64,000 bases of DNA, taken from assembly GCA_050084985.1 (NCBI GenBank), contig JBITNC010000002.1, positions 14,384,001-14,448,000 on the forward strand. Direction: 5' to 3'. Position numbers and translations under genes: made by a program. Origin of the DNA: Nageia nagi. Taxonomy: Eukaryota; Pinophyta. The notes beneath the pieces are model-generated. The model was not told the origin of the DNA. It searched no databases and saw only the letters and a program-made list of their open reading frames with translations. Shown piece after piece: positions 45,060 through 57,319 of the stretch (its first letter is position 1; each line of letters opens with the position of its first letter).

Positions 45060-47140
45060 ATAAAGGAAGTGCTCCAAATAGTAGCCAAAGAGCAAGATAA
45101 AACTAAGGTTTGTTCTGCTTATATCCCAAATATGGATCTTAATACATATAACCCTATAATATCTAAACCCAAAGTATAATTTTTAGAGGTTAGGAGAAGT
45201 CTTCAAATTAATCCTTAATTAACTATTCAAATCCCTCCTCCTAGGACCATATGGGATTCTAAATCTTTAGATTCTGGTAAACAAATTTCCATTATTGAAG
45301 AGACCCCTAATTGATATGCTATTATTGATCTTAGCAACTTGGATAATTTGGCTCTTCATCCAAAACCTTATAATGATGATGAACTTCCCAATCTTGATAG
45401 GATTCCCTATAATGCTTGATCCATTCAATAGGTGTTATATAATAAGGAAAAGCTACAATTGTTTATTTGTAATAATGCTCTTATTGTGGTGAAACTTCTT
45501 ACAGATGAAAATTTACTTGGTAACCAGTTAGACACTATAGAATCCAAAGATAGCTTGTTCTATTATGAGAAATGATCAAAATGTCTCCATCCTATACATG
45601 AAATGCATGATGCAGGCAGTGTGATTGATTGTAACCATGATGCAGGCAGTGTGGATCCTAATGGAGTAGAGTTTGAATCAAAGATGGATGCTGAGTTGGA
45701 ACAACCATTACATGTGGACAATGCTTCTGATAGAAATGATTAATCAAAACCTAAAGATGAGGAGGATGAATCTTACAATGATTTGATCCTTAATCCATAA
45801 TACTTCAAACTAGAGAAGAAAGGTAAGGGTCAAGTTATTTCATCTGATGATAAAATTACATCTCTCATTAAGCAACAACTTACTGAAGTTATTAGAGAAG
45901 CATTTAAGCTACAAATAACTTAAAATCCCAAGGAACATGAGATTAAAGTAGGTATTATTATGGATATCTAAGAAAATACTGATTAGTATAAACAACCTCC
46001 ATATGAACAATTGAAAATCTTGGTAGAGATAGTACATGAACTTGAGTAGGATAGGGTTAATCATACTAATGAGTTTGCTATTTTGAAATATATTCCATCT
46101 CAAACAAAAAAAAATGCACAAAAACCTCCTCCTCCCCCACCACCATCCCCAAAAACTAATGTAGGACTTAGTAACAAGGAGAGTAGTGAGGATGATTTTC
46201 TTTCATGTTTAAAAAGACCCCTCATTGCTAGGATTCTTGCCAAAGTAATCCTTGGAAAAAAGAGCATCAAATTTACTAAATTTGATGGTATACAAGATCC
46301 TAGGATGCATGTTCATAATTTCATGAAGAAGCTATTGAATATATGCATGATCAAGATTTATCGGATAAGTTATTTTCTTACAATTTGAAAGATAAGGCTC
46401 TCAAATGGTACTTCTAGCTTTACAAAAGAAACATTGATAGGTATGAGGATTTGATTCACATATTTTTACATGATTATGGTTATAACATTACTAAGAATAT
46501 TTATCTTAAGGACTTGTGTAAAATTAAACAACTTCCTAACCAATCAGTGAAGGATTTTGTAAGGATATGGAAACAAACTACTAATAAACTCACCATGGAT
46601 GAACATGAATTAAAGCATATTTTTGTGGATGGTATCTTACCTATATATAAGCTATTTTTCATTTATAATCATGATATGTCTTTAGGAGATATGATTGACA
46701 CTATTACCAAAAAGGAACGATGCATTAAAAAATTGAGTGTTATGCAACATGTTGAGCATACTTCACCTACAAAACCTATTACAGAAAATCAACTCAAGGT
46801 TGAAGCAAATAATCTCACTCGTAAAAAAAGAGGTAACTCCCCTCTAAAACATACTCACCAATATACTCCTTTGATTGATAGTGTTAATAATATTTTGAAT
46901 ATATTATTAGATGAGGAACTTATTGAATTGCCTCCTATTGTTGAACCTAAGTTTACTAATGGTGTGCCTAAAAATTTTCATTATGAGGAATTTTAGAATT
47001 ATCATAGGGTACTTGGTCATCTAACCTGGGATTGCAAGACACTTCATAATCTTATACAATATTTCATTGATAATGGACCAATCAGGATGGATCAAATACT
47101 AGCTACATAGACAGGACCTGTACATCCAGATAATGCACAA
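45060..47140 (+). pseudogene. Gypsy gag relic of element D
   Basis: Decayed gag. The first 900 bp are acidic, Ser/Asn-rich readings with stops. A Pro run (KPPPPPPPSPK) is at 46120-46150. The Retrotrans_gag core follows in two frames: KFTKFDGIQDPRMHVHNFMK near 46270, LKDKALKWYF near 46385, FVRIWKQTTNKL near 46560, then an open stretch 46451-46996. A zinc-knuckle-like ending reads YHRVLGHLTWDCKTLHNLIQ at about 46990-47060, with the first Cys lost to a stop or neighbouring change. Gag would form the particle. A frameshift near 46340 and several stops break it. No protease or RT follows. Confidence 0.7.
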
Positions 47141-47885
47141 CTAGGGGTATTCAATTATCACCTATCATCTTCACAATATCAAGGGTGCATTGGTACAATA
47201 AGTATTTCTTGTAATCTACATTCTTTTTCGGATAATGCTTGTGAATATAGGCATCCTCCTCCAAATAGGAACATGAATGGAATTAAAATACACGATACTA
47301 GTAGTGTGAATTCTTGCTTTTAGAGTGCTAGTGGCATGGGGATGACTAGCACAAAATTATCTCTTTTTGTCCCTACCTTCGTAAAGTGTAGTTGGGTAGA
47401 AAAAACTCCCTAGGTACATAAAGTTATTCCTTAAGCTCTTTTTGACATCACAATCAGTGTACATTAGTAGCTAGGTTATTTTTGCATCTATTTTGCTTTT
47501 CTATTCTATGTATTCACCATTATAGTTCTTTTTCTTCTTCTTCTCTATGTTTTCTTTCTGTGTCCAAAATCTGAGGATTCAATTCCTCTCTATGCACAGT
47601 GCCAACATCTTGTTATCTCTATTTAAGGGTGCCAATGTTGTGAGTTTCCCTAGACAAAATGTTTAAAATTAAGTTTTTATCATTCTAAACTATGTTCCCT
47701 AGCCTTTAGAAGGATCTTGGGTGTTATGTTGTGATATATATGCTCACATACACCCTCCTAACCTTTACTAACTTCTTCTAAAGTATTTTTGTTCCTTCAA
47801 TATGTGTGTCATTTTCATTTGTGTGTCTATCTTTTGATCGTTATTAGTTCTGCATAACATAATGTATGCATGTTTAACATGTTTT
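47141..47885 (+). other. Noncoding interior of D left of element E
   Basis: No protein match. It ends at 47881-47885 in GTTTT, the target duplication of E, and continues at 53622. Confidence 0.5.
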
Positions 47886-48506
47886 TGTTAGGATTTAAAG
47901 AGTTCATATAACCAAGAGCATTGACAATTTAGATTGTCTTTGGCAAAGAAGAAACAACATTAAGCATACTACTGAAAATAAACATCCATAAACATCAATC
48001 ACACAAGAGAAACACAAGAGATAACGTGGTTCACCCAGTGTAGGCTACATCCACGAAGAAGCTTTCAACCCTTTTGCATTCAAATTCTCCAAGCAATACA
48101 TCAGCAGCATAACCTTGCTACAACCTTCACTTTGGAGTTACAACAAAGCTTCACTACAATCTCTCTCTCAACAATTACAATCAACCTCACAAATGCTGTC
48201 AAATTACAGTCATACACACATATTCCAACTACATACATGCCTCAACTCAAGCCTCTTATTTATAGGTACAAACTAACCCAACTTAAACCCAAGTTGGATC
48301 AGGAAGGTCGTTAGGTAACCCCCAACCCTTCTACAACTGCTGAACAGGTGTCATGGCTCCTTGGCAACTGAAAATTGGTTTGAAATGAGAAAGAAACTGC
48401 CCTGCAAACTGGTTGGCTTTATAAACAAAACTATCCTTCAGATTTACTGGCATCTTAGCCGGTTGGTCGGCTGGCTGGTTCTGTCTTAGTCTCCATTTTT
48501 CTAACA
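47886..48506 (-). repeat. 3' LTR of element E
   Basis: 621 bp. TATA-like CCTATAAATAAG is at about 48255-48266 (minus). Positions 48052-48506 recur in inverted form at 51002-51456. The frame MELQQSF... that is open in this LTR is repeat sequence without domain signal. Confidence 0.95.
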
Positions 48507-48566
48507 ATCTCCCACTTGGAGACTTCTTCCTCTGCAACAAGGGTCAAAAGTTCCTCATCTCGGCCT

Positions 48567-50777
48567 TTACTCCTTAAGACCAATCCAAGTTGAGCAAGAG
48601 CCCAACTTCTCCTTTGTAACAACTTTCGTGAACATGTCTGCAGGATTTTGTGACGTGTGAATCTCCCCCAAACTGACTGAACCATCCTCCAATGCTGCCC
48701 TGATGAAGTGGTACCTCAATTTGATATGCTTGGTTCTCGAATGATAGGCTGAGTTCTTTGCAAGATGGATAGCACTCTGGCTATCACTCCATAGCTTCGC
48801 ATCCTCCTGCACCTTTCCCAGTTCCTCCATCAGTCTCTTCAACCAAATCAACTCTTTACTCGCCTCCGTGATCGCCACGTACTCTGCCTCAGTAGTGGAG
48901 AGAGCCACAACCTGTTGGAGTTTTGAAATCCAACTAACCGATGTACCTCCAATGGTAAACACATAACCTGTAGTGCTTCTCCCACCATCTATATCACCTG
49001 CCATGTCAGAATCAACATAACCTTGCAGACAAGAGTTAGATCCACCAAAACATAAAGAGTAATGAGAAGTACCCCTTAAATACCTAAGGATCCATTTAAC
49101 TACTTCCCAATGCCCTTTTCCTGGATTATTCATGAATCTACTAACCACTCCCACTGCTTGTGCTATATCTGGTCTAGTACATACCATTGCATACATTAAA
49201 CTCCCAACCGCTGAAGCATAAGGAACCTTAGTCATGTACTCCTTTTCCTTATCTGTCTTAGGACATAAATGTTTGGTGAGTTTAAAATGTTTTGCCAATG
49301 GTAAAGTTACAGATTTTGCATTATTCATATTGAACCGTTTAAGAACCTTTTCAATATAGTCTTCTTGACTTAGTCTTAGTGAGTGGTTTTGTTTATCTCT
49401 TGTTATTTTCATTCCAAGAATTTGATTAGCTTCACCCAAATCTTTCATTTCAAAAGTTTTAGCCAACTTTTCCTTAAGATCAACAATATCCTGCATACTA
49501 GGTCCTGCTATCAACATGTCATCCACATATAAAAGCAAGATTACATAGTTGCCATTTGTTGTTCTTTTTATATACACACAATGATCAGATTGACATCTTA
49601 CAAATTCATTTGTTACCATGAAAGTGTCAAACTTATGATACCATTGTCTGGGTGCTTGTTTTAAGCCATACAAACTCTTTTCCAATTTACATACATACCC
49701 TTCTTTACATTTGACCTCAAAACCTTCGGGTTGATGCATATAAATATCCTCCTCCAAATCCCCATGAAGGAAAGCTGTCTTTACATCCAGTTGTTCAAGA
49801 AACAAATTTTTAGTAGCAACAAGACTCAATATTGCTCTAATCGAGGTCATTTTAACAACTGGAGAAAAGATCTCATCATAATCAATACCTTTTTTTTGTT
49901 CGAAACCTTTTACCACAAGTCTTGCCTTGTACCTTTATTGCCCATCTGCATCCTCCTTTATCCTGTACACCCATTTGTTAGTAAGAGCCCTCTTACCCTC
50001 TGGAAGCTCAACCAAACTCCAAGTCTGATTCTTAAGTAAGGAGTCCATCTCCTCCTTCATAGCATGCTCCCACTTAATCTGTGTACCACCCTGCATCGCT
50101 TCATCAAAACATTCAGGTTCACCACCATCAGTATAAAGAATATGATAAAGAGCAGGAGAATATCGTTCAGGAGGATTTCTAATCCTTGTGGACCTTCTAA
50201 GTGACAAAGTTTGAGGTGTTTGTGGTGGAGGTACATTATTATCATCAGGACCCTTATATTGATCAACATCTTCTAGAGATACAAACTTGGATTCCTCAAC
50301 CTTTTGCAACCTGTCTTTATACATGCTATTCTCATTGAATACAACATCTCTACTTCTAATGATTTTATGGTTATCAACATCCCATAACCTATATCCCAAA
50401 TCATTAACACCATATCCAATAAGATAGCATTTTTGTGATTTTGCATCAAGTTTATTTCTATTCTCTTTATCAACATGTGCAAAAGCCTCACAACCAAAGA
50501 CTCTCAAGAATGAGTAATTCACCTTTTTACCTGTCCACATCTCCTCTAGAATGCCTCCATCTAAAGCCATAGATGGACCCCTATTAATCAAGTAAACAGC
50601 AGTGTCAATAGCATCAGCCCAAAGATTTAAAGGAAACCCAGCATGTATCCTCATACTTCTAGCCCTTTCCAAGATAGTCCTATTCATTCTCTCTGCAACC
50701 CCATTTTCCTGTGGAGTTCTAGGAACCACCTTAATCCTTCTAATGCCATTGTGTGAACAAAATGAATCAAACTCATT
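48567..50777 (-). pseudogene. Element E pol, right part: integrase C-half, reverse transcriptase, RNase H
   Basis: From the junction the frame gives NEFDSFCSHNGI and VVPRTPQENGVAERMNRT, which holds the integrase catalytic Glu. The integrase C-terminal region ends in a Thr-Arg-rich linker (RRSTRIRNPPERY). The RT has FHGDLEEDIYMHQPEGFEV-like motifs (ending just before 49700) and LLYVDDMLIAG at about 49510-49535. The RNase H has TEAEYVAITEA and SDSQSAIHLAKNS near 48760, ending at TGA/TAA 48567. One stop, TAA at 49935-49937, replaces a Lys codon in the K-R-Y-K-A-R-L motif at the RT start. Otherwise the frame is open for about 730 codons, consistent with recent insertion. The second integrase Asp is missing at the left junction. 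Confidence 0.93.
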
Positions 50778-51456
50778 AGCATATCAAATTGAGGTACCAC
50801 TTCATCAGGGCAGCGTTGGAGGATGGTTCAGTTAGTTTGGGGAAGATTCACACGTCACAAAATCCTGCAGACATGTTCACGAAAGTTGTTACAAAGGAGA
50901 AGTTGGGCTCTTGCTCAACTTGGATTGGTCTTAAGGAGTAAAGGCCGAGATGAGGAACTTTTGACCCTTGTTGCAGAGGAAGAAGTCTCCAAGTGGGAGA
51001 TTATTAGAAAAATGGAGACTAAGACAGAACCAGCCAGCCGGCCAACCGGCTAAGATGCCAGTAAATCTGAAGGATAGTTTTGTTTATAAAGCCAACCGGT
51101 TTGCAGGGCAGTTTCTTTCTCATTTCAAACCAATTTTTAGTTGCCAAGGAGCCATGACACCTGTTCAGCAGTTGTAGAAGGGTTGGGGGTTACCTAACGA
51201 CCTTCCTGATCCAACTTGGGTTTAAGTTGGGTTAGTTTGTACCTATAAATAAGAGGCTTGAGTTGAGGCATGTATGTAGTTGGAATATGTGTGTATGACT
51301 GTAATTTGACAGCATTTGTGAGGTTGATTGTAATTGTTGAGAGAGAGATTGTAGTGAAGCTTTGTTGTAACTCCAAAGTGAAGGTTGTAGCAAGGTTATG
51401 CTGCTGATGTATTGCTTGGAGAATTTGAATGCAAAAGGGTTGAAAGCTTCTTCGTG
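50778..51456 (+). repeat. 679-bp inverted copy of E pol end, purine tract and partial LTR
   Basis: Reads on the plus strand as the complement of 48052-48730. It contains the end of RNase H (SVSLGEIHTS...ADMFTKVVTKEK), the purine tract and the first 455 bp of the LTR. It equals its source in length (679 bp) and differs at few sites. Where the two LTRs differ it follows the 3' LTR at TTTGAAATGAG and ACTGCCC. It ends 166 bp before the LTR end. The junctions share only short words (AGC and CTTCGTG) with the replaced sequence. Confidence 0.93.
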
Positions 51457-52921
51457 TAGAATTAGTTTCATTCTCAACCAATGCCTTCCACCTCTTAAAA
51501 GTTTCAAACACATCAGATATCTTTTTAAGACAAAATACCCATGTCTTCCTGGTATAATCATCAATAAAAGTGACAAAATAAGATGAGCCCCCAAGTGAGC
51601 AAACCTGTGCAGGACCCCACACATCTGTATGAACAAGCTCTAATTTGTGACTCTTCCTTTCATTGCCAACTTTAAGAAATCTAACTTTCTTTTGTTTACC
51701 ATACACACAATCTTCACAAAATCCTAAATCAATTTCTTTTAGATTTGGAAGTGAACCATTAGTGTGTAACATTTTCATTCCTTTTTCACTCATATGTCCA
51801 AGTCTATTATGCCATAGTGATGTATCATTACCAAAGGAAACAAGATTCAATGAATAATCAAAGACATTTGTGAGTAAATAAAGAGACCCCACCAAATTTC
51901 CCTTTGCAAATACCATTGAACCTTTAGAAACTTTCCAATTACCATCCCCGAATGTCATCACATAGCCCTCCTTATCCAATTTACTTATTGATATGAGATT
52001 CCTTTTAAGATCCGAAATGTGTCTTGCTTCATTAAGAGTCCATTGTGTTCCATTAGGTAATTTCATTGTTATATTGCCCATATAAACAATTTTACATGGA
52101 TGTTCATTACCTAATAACACTTGACCAAAATCACCATGTGTGTAATTAGAAAAGAAGTCCTTATGTGGAGTAGCATGATATGAAGCACCCGAATCAAGAA
52201 CCCAATAATCATTGTTCTTTTCGTTAGACATGATTAAAGCATCTTGGATTAATTCACCAACCATTGATTTGCTTCTTGACTTGCTTCTCCTTCTTTCCTT
52301 TGGTCTTCCTCTTGCCTCTACTGTGAGAGCAGCATTGGAGCATTCTCCCGTGGACTTTCTCCTCATGTCCTCACTAAGAATTGTTCCAACAACTTCATCA
52401 AAGACCAACTTTGCATTAGAAGAAGAATTGCTAACAGCCATAACAAAGCTATTCCAACTATCCGGAAGTGAACATAGAATTAACAAGGCCCTTACTTCAT
52501 CTTCAAATTCTAAACTTACTGAAGTCAATTGATTTGTGATTGTATTAAACTCATTAACATGGTCCTGAACTGAACTACCTTCATTCATCTTCATGTTAAA
52601 CAATTTTTTCATTAAGTATACTTTGTTAGAGGCAGATGGTTTTTCATACAATTTAGCAAGCTTATCCATTACACCTTTAGTGGTCTTTTCATTGGAAATA
52701 TTGAAAGCTACACTAGAACTTAAACAAAGTCTTACAGCACCCAAAGCCTTTCTATCCAAAAGATTCCACTCTTCATCACTCATAGAAGTAAGTTTCTTAC
52801 TCTTCTCTTCTAGAGGTAGATAGAGATCCTTTTGGTAGAGGTAGTCTTCCATTTGCATTTTCCAAAACTGAAAGCCTTGCCCATTAAACCTTTCCACCTT
52901 CAGCCTCCCTTCTTCTGCCAT
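51457..52921 (-). pseudogene. Element E gag, protease and integrase N-half, truncated
   Basis: Start at ATG 52921 (MAEEGRLKVERFNGQGFQFWK), chosen because Copia gag begins this way. An upstream in-frame ATG at 52954 is less likely. Gag follows (LPDSWNSFVMAVSNS near 52450), then an Arg/Ser-rich stretch where a CCHC knuckle would be expected but is absent. The protease is YWVLDSGASYHATPH at about 52180. The pre-integrase has LWHNRLGHMSEKGM and CEDCVYGKQKK. The integrase catalytic first Asp is in HTDVWGPAQ near 51625. The gene stops at VENETN, where it runs into the inverted LTR copy and would add about 90 foreign residues. About 16 codons including the second catalytic Asp are gone. Confidence 0.92.
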
Positions 52922-53001
52922 AGTGCTCTTCCTTGATTTCCAATCTACACACAAGATTCACCAACAAAATCCCAACACAACAACGTGGCTCTGATACCAA
53001 T

Positions 53002-53621
53002 TGTTAGGATTTAAAGAGTTCATATAACCAAGAGCATTCACAATTTAGATTGTCTTTGGCAAAGAAGAAACAACATTAAGCATACTACTGAAAATAAACA
53101 TCCATAAACATCAATCACATAAGAGAAACACAAGAGATAACGTGGTTCACCCAGTGTAGGCTACATCCACGAAGAAGCTTTCAACCCTTTTGCATTCAAA
53201 TTCTCCAAGCAATACATCAGCAGCATAACCTTGCTACAACCTTCACTTTGGAGTTACAACAAAGCTTCACTACAATCTCTCTCTCAACAATTACAATCAA
53301 CCTCACAAATGCTGTCAAATTACAGTCGTACACACATATTCCAACTACATACATGCCTCAACTCAAGCCTCTTATTTATAGGTACAAACTAACCCAACTT
53401 AAACCCAAGTTGGATCAGGAAGGTCGTTAGGTAACCCCCAACCCTTCTACAACTGCTGAACAGGTGTCATGGCTCCTTGGCAACTGAAAATTGGTTTGAA
53501 TGAGAAAGAAACTACCCTGCAAACTGGTTGGCTTTATAAACAAAACTATCCTTCAGATTTACTGGCATCTTAGCTGGTTGGCCGGCTGGCCGGTTCTGTC
53601 TTAGTCTCCATTTTTCTAACA
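53002..53621 (-). repeat. 5' LTR of element E
   Basis: 620 bp, TGTTAG...CTAACA ends when read on either strand at the termini. It is the partner of 47886-48506. Confidence 0.95.
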
Positions 53622-53626
53622 GTTTT

Positions 53627-53959
53627 ACTATTAATGAGTCTACTTTTAGAGTTCATTGTGCCTATATTTGTGTCCAATGTCTACCATTTAAACATATAAC
53701 ACAAAAAATAAAAAACATAGAGTATTGAATCTAGCAAATGGGTCATATATATATATATATATATATCAAAAGTCAAAATTTGATGCAACATAAATACACA
53801 TGGGCCTTAGTCCTACATCTTCCACCTTTATGGGTGGGCACTAACACCACTACTAGATTCCTCACTCCTAGATCATACTCTCCTACCACTACCACTCACT
53901 CTAGATATAGAAACTTCACCCAAGATATCACTCATCATGAGTCCATGAGCCTCCAAAAG
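53627..53959 (+). other. Noncoding interior of D right of element E
   Basis: Continues D after the E insertion. It includes an (AT)n run at 53744-53766. No coding signal. Confidence 0.5.
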
Positions 53960-55830
53960 TGTCTTGGCCCTTCTATACTTGGCCTATAATCTGGATATCT
54001 CTAGAGCTTGTGCTACAATCTAATCATGTTGACTTTGCACAAATGCCCATTACTAATCTGGTGGGGGCATGGTGGGCCTATCTTGAAGACCCTTCATTGT
54101 TTAAGATAGTGAGGCCACCTTCGCATCCTATATCGCCAGTGTAGACCTCACCATAGCCAACTCCACCTCCAATGGTTGGAGATATATCACCTTGGCCTCA
54201 ATTTAGCTAGCTCAAACTTCATGGATGAAACTTATGCATCTGACACCCCCTACCATATCATACATAATACCAATTAGTCTCTCATTAGCTATATTGAAAT
54301 ATTCAAAAATCATGAAGTATTATGAGAAGAATCCTTCTTACTTGGAGTGGGGGCAACTGCTACTAGCACCTCTAATCCCCCTACTAGTGGAGGACCATCA
54401 TGGATAGGATTATCTATATTTATATGATCATCCTCCTTTGATGGTAGGCTCTTTGCATCATCACTCCTGCTATCTAACACATTTAGGCCCAAAGGGCCTA
54501 GATGCATAGCTAGTCACCATGCTCCATAATCAGGGGCAACCCTAAGAGTCATGGCTACCTCCATAGAAATATCCTCTATTGGTGGCTCTAACCATCCTAT
54601 CACCCACACTAGCATATCCTATGCCCATTAGGAATGTCTCTCTCAATTATGTACCAACGGTACATTGGGGCGCTACTGGAATTGGCTGTTGTATCCCAAA
54701 CTATCTCAACACCTACTATGGATGATATGGCTCCACTATCTTCTACCTTATCTAGAATAAGTGGGTCTACCTCACCCATGCCAAATGATGAGCATCCCCA
54801 TGCCACACATATTTAACATAACATACCCATATTATGTCTACCCCCTAGAGGCCATCGAGGTCTCTCCTCCTTGCCTTCATGGATTAAGGAGGCGTATATC
54901 TACCTAATGGACCAATATAGCACACTAAGGCCACATTTGATGGTTCCTCTCTCACCCTCTACAATCCCATTAGCCTGATAACTAAGATGTATTCAAAGGC
55001 CCAGACTTGTAGGAGACTAGCATGAGCAATCATCATATTGACCTTGTCAATGTTGATGAGTGAATATAAATCCCTATAAAGTTGTGCCAGTACTATTGTC
55101 CCCAATGCAAACTATCACCCTTGAGAGCATATATACCATACTATCCATGTTAGCCCAAGAGAAAAAGTTGAATGGATTTTATTGGGACATATATAGGTGG
55201 TAATAATCACTAACACATGCAACCTTAGGTGTCTCCTTACTCTAGCAAACCTATAGCCCTCTACAAGTTGCACCAAATGATGATCCCAGTCATGGTCATC
55301 TAATCTGATCAAACATAAACACAACCCCATGGATGTTATCATCCCCCATCTCATGCTAATATATTAAACCACCTCTAATGGGTATACCCCAGATCTGATA
55401 CACATCCTCTAAAGTTACTATCATTTCACTGATGGGAAGGTGAAATTACTAGTAATCCTAATCCCATCTCTCAACCAAGGTAATGAGAAGAGGTGTATCC
55501 ACCTATAATATACCTATGTATGCAAGCTCTCCTATCTTGCATCGATCTAGAATATCATCTAATTACTGAGTTCGTGGGAAGGCTCGGGTTAGATCTAATG
55601 TTGTAGTCCTCATCGACCCACCCTAAATTAACCCCTTGCAATATTTCAAGGTAGGTAATGGGTCTATTAGTCTCTCCTCTACACTCATGGATATTAAAAA
55701 TATAAAGTTTGGATCTACTTATCACATGCTCAACTAGCAGACTACAGATATACTCTACTAAATGACCTATCCTTCTTGTGATTGGTTGCTTGATACTCCT
55801 CCAATAGATGGCAGCCATTCCTTCAAAGTC
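53960..55830 (-). pseudogene. Plant mobile domain (PMD, MAIN-like) relic, antisense in D
   Basis: Minus-strand relic, beginning near 55818 (MAAIYWRSIKQPITRRIGHLV). The PMD signature is clear at 55540-55380: LAYIGIL, then LITLVERWD, FHLPISEMIVTLEDVYQIWG, matching the family pattern in which an ERW...T-x-T-FHL-P-x-GE-x-TLEDV block is invariant. Further down, about 55100-54970, ALGTIVLAQLYRDLY and ASLLQVWAFEYI match the C-terminal PMD helices (x-LA-x-LYR and LLQLWAWE). PMD occurs in MAIN/MAIL1 silencing proteins and in transposable elements. Stops occur inside the signature and at least two frame changes are needed. The tail toward 53960 is unassigned. It lies antisense to the element's gag. Confidence 0.75.
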
Positions 55831-57319
55831 ATAAATTCTTTATAGTCATCCTCTTGCTAATCCAATCATTATGCCAAAATAAGAAATGGAGCAAACACTC
55901 CAACAATGCAATGTTTTTCACAAGGTGGAAAATTTGGTTGGGTCAACAAGGAATGGACGCCTACCTATCAGAGCTCCAGATGGCAAGGGCATCAAAGTCA
56001 AAATGACTTATTTTTTCCAAATATTTTGATTTTATAGGTTGACTTTGGCACTCAAATTAGGGTATCACATCTTTATTTCCATACATTTCCTATATTCTTA
56101 TGTGGAGGTTTTATTTGCCTTGTAAAACTTTTAAATCCCTCCTGTCCTTTTTTGGATACTAAAAATTGTTATTTCCATGGTTCCAATGTCATCCAATTCT
56201 TTGAGTTGTGTGTGCTATTAACAGAACTTGGATCTAATTTATTCTAATGATGCTCGCATGTCCCAGGTAAGTATTGAGTAATTTATTTTTTCATTAAAAT
56301 TCATATTAGATTTAGGGCACCAACGACATGTTAATTTGCTATTTCTACGAGTTTCGAATGAGCCTAATCTATTTTCATCAATTTCATATGATAATGAGTT
56401 CTTATATATGATATGAAATTAAAAAAAAAAACTCAGATTATGTACACTTGGTTTTAGTCATTTGGCAGGGCAAAATTATACCTTCAAGAAAATTACTCCT
56501 AGGTAGCTCCAAGCCCATGATATTTTAAATATATGGTGAAATAAGAGGTAATGCTTAATTGGGAAACATTTTCCACTTATTTTGCACCATCAAAAACATG
56601 CACACATAAGGGTGTTGACTACATAAATATCCGTAAGTTACTCAAATGATTAAAAACTCTTTGGTACTTATCCTTAGTTGCACCTTTCTAACATGAGTAC
56701 CAGTAACACAATTATACTCCCATTACAAGGTATGGATATTTTATTTTCCTATTTTAATTTGATGTTATTAAGCATGTTTATTTCACATTTGGAAAGGTTT
56801 ATATTTGTTAACATCGATTGATGCATTCCAAGTGAATAAATCAACATCTATTGGTTGACCTAAAGTCTACATGAAGAAATATTCAGAACGATGGGGCATT
56901 ATCTCTCCTTCTAGACTTTACTTTGCATTCTATGCTACATTTCTCCTAGCTTGGCATAACTCTACTCTCCTGCATGTGTTGAATGATGACATGGTGGATT
57001 TTAGCTACACACATCATGCATGTGATAAGATGGTTTCCCTTACCCCCTTTTTTTAGCATTAGTTGGGGCAATCTCATATTTAGCTATAAGTATGGTGAAT
57101 CAACAGACTTTGCATTTGAGCTAAATTTAAATATTCCTACATTATCGATGATGTGGAATACTAGATACATGGCATTGATGGTGTACATTGATTTATTTTC
57201 ATGGCACCAGTGGCATAAACCCTTGGTGTAGAATTAAACTCTAGCTCTCAAATATTTACAAGTTTGGATATCAAGAATTTCATTATTCCAATTCAGCATA
57301 TTCTAATATATTATATTTA
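55831..57319. other. Noncoding interior of D between PMD relic and tandem array
   Basis: No recognised protein on either strand. Short frames near 56870-57230 show no motif. Part may be the antisense gene's promoter or upstream region, since the PMD start lies at its left edge. Confidence 0.4.

Larger units (their letters stand above)
47886..53621 (-). mobile_element. LTR retrotransposon E, Ty1/Copia, recent, with internal inverted duplication
   Basis: 5736 bp, minus strand. LTRs 53002-53621 (5', 620 bp) and 47886-48506 (3', 621 bp) differ at about eight sites by eye. Target duplication GTTTT at 47881-47885 and 53622-53626. The primer site TGGTATCAGAGCC (about 52987-53000) and purine tract CCAAGTGGGAGAT beside the 3' LTR are intact. 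The leader is only about 80 bp, unlike A-C, and the polyprotein belongs to a different Copia lineage. The integrase gene is interrupted by 679 bp (50778-51456), an inverted copy of the element's own pol end and LTR (48052-48730). Confidence 0.95.

Noticed and set aside
48132-48314. 60-codon ORF (MELQQSF...) present three times (48132, 53248 and, on the minus strand, near 51194-51376)
   Set aside because: It is LTR sequence of element E and its inverted copy. The open frame follows from the repeat being copied, with no domain or codon signal.
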